Shown piece after piece: positions 1-5,331 of a stretch of 5,331 nucleotides of DNA (within the stretch, counting starts at the first letter, position 1; each line of letters begins with the position of its first letter). The position numbers and the translations under genes were made by a program. The stretch covers positions 1 through 5,331 of the forward strand of contig JAEYZS010000178.1 of assembly GCA_023427925.1 (NCBI GenBank). The letters run 5' to 3'. The notes beneath the pieces were generated by a model that had not been told where the DNA came from, did not search any database, and saw only the letters and a list, made by a program, of their open reading frames with translations. Origin of the DNA: Pseudomonadota bacterium (GTDB lineage: Bacteria; Bdellovibrionota; Bdellovibrionia; Bdellovibrionales; JAEYZS01).

Positions 1-1377
1 AACTTGTTCCTTTTCAACGGTTGATTTTATTTTCAAAATTTCAGGGGTCACTTCGTTTTCAACTTGAAATTCATTCACTCCAACGACAACAGCATCCTTT
101 GACTCAAAATCTTTTTGGAAGCGATAAGCAGCTTCTTGTATTTCCCTTTGGATCCAGCCGCTTTCAATACACTTTAAAACTCCTCCTAAATCCTCGATTC
201 GCTGAATGTAGTTTTTGGCTTTTTTCTCAAGCTCTGCGGTAAGCGACTCAACATAATAGGACCCGGCAAGTGGATCTGAGACGGATGTTACACCACTTTC
301 GAATGCAATAATTTGCTGAGTACGTAATGCAATTTGTGCGGACTTTGAAGTCGGAAGTCCAAGTGCCTCGTCCATGGAGTTGGTATGAAGACTTTGAGTT
401 CCGCCAAGAACCGCCGCCATCGCTTGTAAGGTGACACGAGCGATATTATTCTCAGGCTGTTGTGCAGTCAGCGTAGATCCGGCAGTTTGAGAGTGAAAAC
501 GCAACATCATTGATTTATCATTTTTAGCACCAAATCTATTTTTCATGATTTCTGCCCACATTGTTCTTGCAGCACGGAACTTCGCGATTTCCTCAAAAAA
601 ATTATTATGAACGTTAAAAAAGAAAGACAATCTTGGAGCAAATTTATCAATATCGAGACCGGCTTTTAATGCTGCTTCGACATAAGTGATACCATTGGCA
701 AGAGTAAATGCAATTTCTTGAGCCGCAGTACTCCCAGCCTCTCGAATGTGGTAACCAGAAATACTAATAGTATTCCACTGAGGAACTTCTTTTGCACAAT
801 ATTCAAAAATATTTGTAATGATTCTTAGAGAAGGATCTGCGGGATAAATGTAAGTTCCTCTTGCAATGTATTCCTTAAGAATATCGTTTTGAATAGTTCC
901 AGAAATTTTATCTAGCGAGACTCCGCGTTTTTTTGTAACAGCGATATAGAAAGATAGCAGGATGCCCGCGGTTGCATTGATTGTCATTGAAGTAGAAACT
1001 TTGTCTAAAGGAATATCTTTTAATAGCAAATCCATGTCATCAATAGATGATATTGCCACTCCAACTTTGCCGACTTCACCAGAGGACATGATATGGTCGG
1101 AGTCATAACCCATCTGCGTAGGAAGATCGAAAGCCACGCTTAATCCAGTTTGACCTTTTTTTAAGAGTTCATGATAGCGTTTGTTACTTTCCTTGGCGGA
1201 TCCAAAGCCAGCATATTGTCTCATCGTCCATGGACGACCCCGATACATAGTTTCGTAAACTCCCCGAGTGAATGGATATTGACCTGGCTGAGGAGCCTCT
1301 TGAAGGTTTCTAGTATCTCCAGAATTGTAGAAAGGCTTAAGCTCTATATCGGATGAAGTTTTAATAATTTTTTTCAT
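1..1377 (-). CDS. Methylmalonyl-CoA mutase family, large (catalytic) subunit; 3' end outside window
   Basis: This is a coenzyme-B12-dependent acyl-CoA mutase, most likely converting (R)-methylmalonyl-CoA to succinyl-CoA in the cytoplasm. From the ATG at 1375-1377 the frame is open for 459 codons to base 1, so the C-terminus is missing. The N-terminal signature [18 protein letters not shown] covers residues 41-58, followed by [17 protein letters not shown] (78-94), [10 protein letters not shown] (161-170), ISGYH (206-210) and [20 protein letters not shown]. By alignment from memory with the Propionibacterium enzyme, Tyr55, Arg173 and His210 match Tyr89, Arg207 and His244; the spacings of 118 and 155 residues agree exactly. 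Retention of Tyr and Arg at the first two positions favours methylmalonyl-CoA over isobutyryl-CoA as substrate. The [13 protein letters not shown] segment resembles large subunits of about 520-560 residues that work with a separate B12-binding subunit, but a fused B12 domain cannot be excluded. It starts 11 nt after the carrier-protein stop. Ethylmalonyl-CoA mutase is the main alternative. Confidence 0.93.
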   Translation of the reverse strand, partial: MKKIIKTSSDIELKPFYNSGDTRNLQEAPQPGQYPFTRGVYETMYRGRPWTMRQYAGFGSAKESNKRYHELLKKGQTGLSVAFDLPTQMGYDSDHIMSSGEVGKVGVAISSIDDMDLLLKDIPLDKVSTSMTINATAGILLSFYIAVTKKRGVSLDKISGTIQNDILKEYIARGTYIYPADPSLRIITNIFEYCAKEVPQWNTISISGYHIREAGSTAAQEIAFTLANGITYVEAALKAGLDIDKFAPRLSFFFNVHNNFFEEIAKFRAARTMWAEIMKNRFGAKNDKSMMLRFHSQTAGSTLTAQQPENNIARVTLQAMAAVLGGTQSLHTNSMDEALGLPTSKSAQIALRTQQIIAFESGVTSVSDPLAGSYYVESLTAELEKKAKNYIQRIEDLGGVLKCIESGWIQREIQEAAYRFQKDFESKDAVVVGVNEFQVENEVTPEILKIKSTVEKEQV

Positions 1378-1385
1378 GAATACGA

Positions 1386-1391
1386 TTCTTA
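1386..1391 (-). promoter_or_regulatory. Weak ribosome binding site for the mutase
   Basis: The sense-strand bases TAAGAA lie 8 nt before the mutase ATG and include the TAA stop of the carrier-protein gene (1389-1391). This is one mismatch from the TAAGGA seen before the two preceding genes. No better Shine-Dalgarno match is visible, so initiation here may depend partly on ribosomes finishing the upstream gene. Confidence 0.4.
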
Positions 1392-1913
1392 GCTTTCAAA
1401 TTTTATCAACATTGCGCCAGACTCAACAGATGCACCTTTTTCGACAAGAATTTCTTTGATGATGCAAGTGTGTGTGGCCTTCATTTCGTTTTCCATTTTC
1501 ATGGCTTCCATAATTAAAAGTGGCTGCCCTGGTTCAACGGTTTGTCCAACTTCCACCATGATTTCTACGATCTTTCCAGGCATTCCTGCTTTAAGACTAT
1601 CGGAAGCTCCTCTTGAACCGCCACCCTTTAAACTTTCATGTAGCAAACTTTCGTCGTTAAAGAGGGGAATTTCTCTAAATGATCCACGAGTGTAAACAGT
1701 ATAATGAGTCCCAACTCCTACAACATCAATCATGTAAGAAGAGTTCTCAAAAATAAAACTAACAGCTTGGTCCATCCGTTTAAAATGTTCCTTCGGAATA
1801 CGATGGTATTCCTCTTTTTGACCACTTTCTTGAAGTGTAATCCCCCAATACTTCGGTTGCTCGTCAACTCGAATGAGATAATCTTTATCTTTTAACTTTG
1901 CCTGAAAATCCAT
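1389..1913 (-). CDS. Biotin carboxyl carrier subunit of acyl-CoA (propionyl-CoA) carboxylase
   Basis: This 174-residue protein carries the biotin that moves the carboxyl group from the biotin carboxylase to the carboxyltransferase. The C-terminal biotinyl domain runs from about residue 107 to 174. It has the canonical MEAMKM motif at 135-140, so Lys139 is the predicted biotinylation site, in a normal hairpin position after the conserved MPGKIV (111-116). A Gly/Ser-rich linker lies near 96-105. Residues 1-95 look beta-rich and resemble the barrel of the BT domain that joins the biotin carboxylase and carrier parts in fused propionyl- and methylcrotonyl-CoA carboxylase alpha subunits. That assignment is an inference from composition, position and fold expectation, not from a strong motif. 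The ATG at 1911-1913 is one base after the biotin carboxylase stop and has a good Shine-Dalgarno site. It is larger than a bare biotinyl domain (about 70 residues) and lacks the Ala/Pro-rich linker of typical AccB. Confidence 0.93.
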   Translation of the reverse strand: MDFQAKLKDKDYLIRVDEQPKYWGITLQESGQKEEYHRIPKEHFKRMDQAVSFIFENSSYMIDVVGVGTHYTVYTRGSFREIPLFNDESLLHESLKGGGSRGASDSLKAGMPGKIVEIMVEVGQTVEPGQPLLIMEAMKMENEMKATHTCIIKEILVEKGASVESGAMLIKFES

Positions 1914-1914
1914 A

Positions 1915-3423
1915 TTAATTCCTTAGAGCCTTGTTGCGGCCTTCGTTTTTCCATCGAGACGGAAGTTCATTGTGCTTCCAGCTTCCGCGCTCCTTATAAC
2001 CATTGTATGCTTCGATCGCCGCAGAAATTAAAAACACTCGGTCATCAATAAATCTAAACATGTCTTTGAGATCGCCAAAATCTTTTTCAATGAATTGGGT
2101 TGTATAAGTTCCATCAATAAACTTTTCGTGATCAAGTATTGATTTGTGAAGCGGAATATTTGTTTTGATTCCTGTTAAAGTAAATTCATCGAGCGCTCTA
2201 TTAAGTCGCTGGATAGCCTCTTCTCTTGTGTGCCCCCAAACGATAAGCTTTGCTACCATTGGATCGTAATGAATAGGAACTTCGTAATCAGGGTAAGCAT
2301 AGGAGTCCACCCTGATGAAAGGTCCTTGCGGGTGACGACATCTTCTAATGAGCCCAGGGTTAGGCGCAAACGTTACGGGATCTTCTGCGCATATTCTCGC
2401 CTCGATCGCATGACCGTTTTGTTTAATTTCATCTTGTTTAAAGCTTAACTTTTTCCCTTCGGCCACATGAATCTGTTCTTTAACCAAGTCGACACCAACC
2501 ACCATCTCAGTGATAGGATGTTCGACCTGAAGTCTTGTATTCATTTCCATAAAGAAAAATTCTTTAGTTTTGTTATCGAAAATAAATTCAAAGGTTCCGG
2601 CTCCATAGTAGCCGATAGCTTTGGCCGCTTTAACCGCGATCTCACCCATCTTCTCGCGGACTTCTGATGGTACAGAAGGGCTCGGGGATTCTTCGATAAT
2701 TTTTTGATGACGTCTTTGGATTGAGCATTCTCTTTCGTAGAGATGGACTGCGTTTCCATGCTTATCTCCAAAAACCTGGATTTCAATATGCTTTGGATTT
2801 TGAACATAGCGCTCGATATATACACTGTCGTCGGCAAAAAAGTTTCTAGCTTCATTTTGCGCAGACTTAAAAGCCGAGGCCAATTCTTTTTCCTCAAGAA
2901 CGAGCCTCATTCCTTTTCCACCGCCACCGGCAGATGCTTTAACTAGGATTGGATACCCAACTTCTTTTGCAACCTTCTTTGCTTCTTCTGCATCTTTAAC
3001 AATTCCTGCGCTTCCTGGAACTGTTGGAACACCTGCTTTTTGCATGGTTTTTTTAGCCGTGACTTTGTCACCCATGATTTCAATACACTCAGAAGAAGGA
3101 CCGATGAAGACAATTCCTTCCTTTTCAAGACGAGCAGCAAAGTCAGTATTTTCAGAAAGGAAGCCATAACCAGGATGGACGGCTTCGGCTCCAGATTTTC
3201 TGCAGGCTTCAATAATGTTATCAACGTTCAGATAAGATTCTTTAGACGGAGCCGGTCCTACATAATACGCCTCATCGGCAAGAATTACATGGAGACTGTT
3301 TCGATCCGCCTCGCTGAAAACAGCAACAGACTGAATCCCCATTTCACGACAGGCACGAATCACACGGAGAGCAATTTCACCACGATTAGCGATTAAGATT
3401 TTTTTAAAAGTATACTCTTTCAT
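1915..3423 (-). CDS. accC: Biotin carboxylase subunit of acyl-CoA (propionyl-CoA) carboxylase
   Basis: This 502-residue ATP-grasp enzyme carboxylates the biotin of the carrier subunit using ATP and bicarbonate. The N-terminal preATP-grasp domain begins with KILIANRGEIALRVIRA (8-24), and AVHPGYGFLSEN is at 81-92. The ATP-binding residues Lys120 and Lys162 and the glycine loop GGGGKGMR (166-173) are present. The catalytic set equivalent to E. coli AccC is intact: His212, Lys241 in RRHQKIIEE, Glu279 in GTFEF, Glu293/Asn295/Arg297 in MEMNTRLQVEHP, and Arg343 in EARICAED. The C-terminal domain ends near residue 447 (FIEKDF), as in AccC of about 450 residues. A further 50-residue tail contains a probable helix (AAIEAYNGY) like the start of the BT domain in propionyl-CoA carboxylase alpha subunits. 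The protein is therefore closer to a PccA lacking its barrel and biotinyl parts than to a housekeeping AccC; pccA would be an equally fair symbol. It starts 10 nt after the carboxyltransferase gene. Confidence 0.96.
   Translation of the reverse strand: MKEYTFKKILIANRGEIALRVIRACREMGIQSVAVFSEADRNSLHVILADEAYYVGPAPSKESYLNVDNIIEACRKSGAEAVHPGYGFLSENTDFAARLEKEGIVFIGPSSECIEIMGDKVTAKKTMQKAGVPTVPGSAGIVKDAEEAKKVAKEVGYPILVKASAGGGGKGMRLVLEEKELASAFKSAQNEARNFFADDSVYIERYVQNPKHIEIQVFGDKHGNAVHLYERECSIQRRHQKIIEESPSPSVPSEVREKMGEIAVKAAKAIGYYGAGTFEFIFDNKTKEFFFMEMNTRLQVEHPITEMVVGVDLVKEQIHVAEGKKLSFKQDEIKQNGHAIEARICAEDPVTFAPNPGLIRRCRHPQGPFIRVDSYAYPDYEVPIHYDPMVAKLIVWGHTREEAIQRLNRALDEFTLTGIKTNIPLHKSILDHEKFIDGTYTTQFIEKDFGDLKDMFRFIDDRVFLISAAIEAYNGYKERGSWKHNELPSRWKNEGRNKALRN
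1920..1925 (-). promoter_or_regulatory. Ribosome binding site for the carrier subunit
   Basis: Sense-strand TAAGGA ends 6 nt before the ATG at 1913 and lies within the last codons of the biotin carboxylase gene. This supports the chosen start and co-translation of the two products. Confidence 0.7.
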
Positions 3424-3430
3424 TCAATTA

Positions 3431-3436
3431 TCCTTA
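3431..3436 (-). promoter_or_regulatory. Ribosome binding site for biotin carboxylase, overlapping the upstream stop
   Basis: Sense-strand TAAGGA ends 7 nt before the ATG at 3423. Its first three bases are the TAA stop codon of the carboxyltransferase gene (3434-3436), so a ribosome terminating there already covers the next initiation site. This suggests coupled, balanced synthesis of the two subunits. Confidence 0.75.
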
Positions 3437-4999
3437 CAGTGGGATGTTGCCATGCTTTTTGCGAGGCATACTGTCTTGTTTGTTTTTTAGCATTTCTAAC
3501 GATTGAATTAAACGCTGTCTTGTCATCGAAGGTTCAATGACTTCGTCAATATAACCCAACTCTGCTGCTCTATAAGGATTCGCAAATGTTTGTTGATAAT
3601 TGTCCGTCAGCTCTTGTCGAGTCTTATTTGGATCTTTAGCTTTTTTGATGTCTTCGCGGAAGATAATGTTCACAGCGCCTTCGGGACCCATCACGGCGAT
3701 TTCTGCAGAAGGGTAGGCCATATTAATATCAGAACGTAAATGTTTAGATGCCATTACACAGTATGCGCCACCATATGCTTTTCTTGTGATAAGAGTAATC
3801 TTTGGAACAGTTGCTTCAGCGTATGCATAAAGAAGCTTTGCTCCGTGAGTGATAATTCCATTCCACTCTTGATTTGTCCCTGGCAAAAATCCTGGAACAT
3901 CTACAAGAGAGATGATCGGAATATTAAAAGCATCGCAGAAACGGATAAATCTTGCGGCCTTTTTAGAGGCGTCAATATCGAGGCAGCCCGCAAGAACTTG
4001 AGGTTGGTTTGCAACGATTCCGACACTTTTTCCATTAAGTCTTGTAAAGCCGACAATGATGTTCTTAGCATAATGCTCGTGAACTTCGAGGAAGTATCCT
4101 TCGTCCACAACGAGCTTAATGAGCTCTTTCATGTCGTAAGGCTTCTTAGATGAATCCGGAATAAGATCATTTAGCTTTTCTTCAACGCGATCAGGAGCAT
4201 CTTTTGTAGGAATCACCGGAGCATCATCCAGGTTGTTAGATGGTAAGAAGCTTAAAAGCTCTCGAATCATCAGCAAGCAGTGCTTATCATTGTCTGTGGC
4301 AAAATGAGCAACACCGGATTTCGATGCATGAGTGAGAGCTCCACCCAAAGCTTCTTTTGTTACGTCTTCGTGAGTAACAGTCTTAATGACATCGGGACCA
4401 GTGACAAACATATAGCTTGTGTCTTCAACCATGAATACAAAGTCAGTGATAGAAGGAGAGTAAACTTCGCCGCCGGCAGATGGCCCCATGATCGCACTAA
4501 TTTGTGGAATAACTCCGGAAGCCATTGTGTTTCTAAGAAAGATATCTGCATAACCTCCAAGAGCCTCGACTCCTTCTTGAATACGAGCTCCACCGGAATC
4601 ATTGATCCCGATCATCGGCGCCCCATTCTTCATAGCCATTTCTTGAATTTTACAAATTTTCTTAGCCTGAGTTTGAGAAAGGGAGCCTCCAAAAACCGTA
4701 AAATCTTGGGAGTAAACATAAACTAATTTTCCGTTTACTCTTCCATAGCCGGTGATCACTCCGTCTCCTGGAATTTTTTTCTCAGTCATTCCAAAATTGG
4801 TGCATCGATGGGTAACGAAACGATCCATCTCAACAAAACTGCCCGGATCTAAGAGCACATCAAGACGCTCTCTTGCTGAAAGTCGGCCACCTTCTTTTTG
4901 TTTTTTAAGGCGCTCTTCGCCGCCACCCTTGTATGCAAGTTCGTTTCTTTTCTCGAGATCTAAAATTTTATCTTTTGTCGTCTGTGGATTCATTTCCAT
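3434..4999 (-). CDS. pccB: Propionyl-CoA carboxylase carboxyltransferase (beta) subunit
   Basis: This 521-residue carboxyltransferase moves the carboxyl group from biotin to an acyl-CoA, probably propionyl-CoA, giving (S)-methylmalonyl-CoA. It has the two-domain crotonase-like fold of the PccB/AccD5 family. The N-terminal half contains [19 protein letters not shown] (37-55), [11 protein letters not shown] (76-86), [12 protein letters not shown] (97-108), [18 protein letters not shown] (133-150) and the oxyanion loop [11 protein letters not shown] (172-182). The C-terminal half contains [12 protein letters not shown] (363-374), the second oxyanion loop [11 protein letters not shown] (406-416) and [13 protein letters not shown] (433-445). 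It ends in KKHGNIPL, the usual PccB-type terminus, and the length is normal for the family. The specificity position that is Asp422 in Streptomyces PccB is Cys414 here. The ATG at 4999 is preferred over the ATG at 4993 because AAGGA lies 7 nt upstream of it. The adjacent biotin carboxylase, carrier and mutase genes support a propionyl-CoA role. Acetyl- or other short-chain acyl-CoA is possible, and a decarboxylase subunit is unlikely. Confidence 0.95.
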   Translation of the reverse strand: MEMNPQTTKDKILDLEKRNELAYKGGGEERLKKQKEGGRLSARERLDVLLDPGSFVEMDRFVTHRCTNFGMTEKKIPGDGVITGYGRVNGKLVYVYSQDFTVFGGSLSQTQAKKICKIQEMAMKNGAPMIGINDSGGARIQEGVEALGGYADIFLRNTMASGVIPQISAIMGPSAGGEVYSPSITDFVFMVEDTSYMFVTGPDVIKTVTHEDVTKEALGGALTHASKSGVAHFATDNDKHCLLMIRELLSFLPSNNLDDAPVIPTKDAPDRVEEKLNDLIPDSSKKPYDMKELIKLVVDEGYFLEVHEHYAKNIIVGFTRLNGKSVGIVANQPQVLAGCLDIDASKKAARFIRFCDAFNIPIISLVDVPGFLPGTNQEWNGIITHGAKLLYAYAEATVPKITLITRKAYGGAYCVMASKHLRSDINMAYPSAEIAVMGPEGAVNIIFREDIKKAKDPNKTRQELTDNYQQTFANPYRAAELGYIDEVIEPSMTRQRLIQSLEMLKNKQDSMPRKKHGNIPL

Positions 5000-5054
5000 G
5001 AGTTTTTCCTTTTTGCCTATGGCGACAGTTGAAGTCGCGAATAAATTTTTAATT
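5000..5054 (-). other. Intergenic spacer between asnS and the carboxylase genes, with a small inverted repeat
   Basis: This 55-nt spacer is the largest non-coding gap in the window. It contains a perfect 5-bp inverted repeat, GCGAC (5022-5026) and GTCGC (5034-5038), with a 7-nt loop. Read on the minus strand it is followed by CATAGGC rather than a T-run, so it is not a standard intrinsic terminator for asnS. Read on the plus strand it is followed by a loosely T-rich stretch, but no plus-strand gene needs a terminator. No convincing -35/-10 pair is visible, so read-through from asnS cannot be separated from a promoter of another type. Confidence 0.45.
5007..5011 (-). promoter_or_regulatory. 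Ribosome binding site for the carboxyltransferase
   Basis: Sense-strand AAGGA, inside an A-rich stretch, lies 7 nt before the ATG at 4999 and 13 nt before the alternative ATG at 4993. It decides the start in favour of the longer product beginning MEMNPQ. Confidence 0.7.
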
Positions 5055-5331
5055 TTAAGGATAAATTCTTCCGTAAAGTCTTGGATATGGAATGGACTCT
5101 CTTATGTGAGGAAGTCCGCAAATCCAAGCGACGGCTCTTTCGACACCCAAACCAAATCCCGAATGAGGGAAAGTTCCGTATTTTCTTAAGTCTAGATACC
5201 ATTCAAAATCACTTTGATTCAATTTGTGCTCTTTGATTTTTCTAACAAGGGTGTCATAGCTTTCTTCACGCTGACCGCCGCCGATGATTTCACCAAAGCC
5301 TTCAGTGGCCAAAAGATCACAGCTCATAGAG
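5055..5331 (-). CDS. asnS: Asparaginyl-tRNA synthetase, C-terminal end; 5' part outside window
   Basis: This is the last 91 complete codons of a class IIb aminoacyl-tRNA synthetase that charges tRNA-Asn with asparagine. Counting from the Met encoded at 5325-5327, the segment shows [13 protein letters not shown] (10-22) and WYLDLRKYG (43-51). Class II motif 3 follows as [10 protein letters not shown] (55-64), whose final Arg contacts ATP. The protein ends GRIYP just before the TAA at 5055-5057. The GGGQRE segment and the R-[IL]-Y-P type ending fit AsnRS; the closely related archaeal-type AspRS is the main alternative. The frame continues through base 5331 without a start, so the gene enters from beyond the window and nothing suggests that it is broken. 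Its same-strand position just ahead of the carboxylase genes allows co-transcription, but no functional link is implied. Confidence 0.93.
   Translation of the reverse strand, partial: SMSCDLLATEGFGEIIGGGQREESYDTLVRKIKEHKLNQSDFEWYLDLRKYGTFPHSGFGLGVERAVAWICGLPHIRESIPYPRLYGRIYP

Noticed and set aside
21..242. Plus-strand frame of 73 codons at the left edge
   Set aside because: It lies opposite the continuous, conserved mutase reading frame and shows no protein features.
1378..1388. Cobalamin riboswitch upstream of the mutase
   Set aside because: The gap before the mutase is 11 nt and the 55-nt spacer upstream of the operon is too short for this element.
2541..3224. Minus-strand frames of 118 and 93 codons inside the biotin carboxylase gene
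   Set aside because: They overlap the biotin carboxylase in another frame and give low-complexity Lys/Leu/Ser-rich products without motifs. The intact catalytic residues show that the 502-residue frame is the real one.
3740..4726. Plus-strand open frames of 137 and 148 codons opposite the carboxyltransferase gene
   Set aside because: They are antisense to a highly conserved coding region, have no recognisable domain and no supporting Shine-Dalgarno signal. Shadow frames of a long real gene explain them.
595..4780. Several A7/T7 runs (595-601, 928-934, 1156-1162, 1368-1374, 3048-3054, 3399-3405, 4774-4780) considered as slippage or phase-variation sites
   Set aside because: Each falls in an ordinary Lys-Lys or Phe-Phe context in a correct, uninterrupted frame. 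Such runs are expected in an AT-rich genome using AAA for Lys. No alternative frame at these sites gives a sensible product.
5022..5038. Intrinsic terminator after asnS
   Set aside because: The stem is only 5 bp and is not followed by a T-run on the transcribed strand, so the usual criteria are not met.
5000..5100. Sigma-70 promoter for the carboxylase operon
   Set aside because: AT-rich hexamers such as TTTACG and TAAAAT occur near the asnS end, but their spacing is about 14 nt and the matches are poor. I could not support a promoter.

Overview
The window is a moderately AT-rich bacterial segment in which every supportable gene lies on the minus strand, so it reads from high to low coordinates. 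In transcription order it holds the 3' end of an asparaginyl-tRNA synthetase gene (asnS), then four tightly packed metabolic genes: an acyl-CoA carboxylase carboxyltransferase subunit (PccB type), a biotin carboxylase subunit, a small biotin carboxyl carrier subunit, and the 5' part of a coenzyme-B12-dependent acyl-CoA mutase of the methylmalonyl-CoA mutase family. The mutase frame stays open from its start at 1377 to base 1, so the gene leaves the window.

Together the four genes encode most of the methylmalonyl pathway. The three carboxylase subunits would carboxylate propionyl-CoA, using bicarbonate and ATP, to (S)-methylmalonyl-CoA. The mutase would rearrange the (R)-epimer to succinyl-CoA, which enters the TCA cycle. 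No methylmalonyl-CoA epimerase, MeaB-type chaperone or separate B12-binding subunit is present here; they may lie beyond position 1 or elsewhere. The likely role is disposal of propionyl-CoA from odd-chain fatty acids and from Val, Ile, Met and Thr.

Spacing is operon-like: 55 nt between asnS and the carboxyltransferase, then 10, 1 and 11 nt. The second and third intergenic ribosome binding sites sit on or before the stop codon of the preceding gene, which suggests translational coupling. I found no convincing promoter, intrinsic terminator, riboswitch, tRNA, repeat array or mobile element. No stretch longer than 55 nt is non-coding.

The organism cannot be fixed from the sequence. Base composition, clear AAGGA-type Shine-Dalgarno sites and a detached carrier subunit beside a carboxylase/mutase cluster fit a Gram-negative bacterium with moderate or low GC. 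A member of the Bdellovibrionota (for example a Bacteriovorax-like predator) is a low-confidence guess. This is mostly a recognisable metabolic operon. The points most worth a second look are the split alpha subunit, the Cys at the carboxyltransferase specificity position, and the gene-joint architecture. I see no evidence of an undescribed system.
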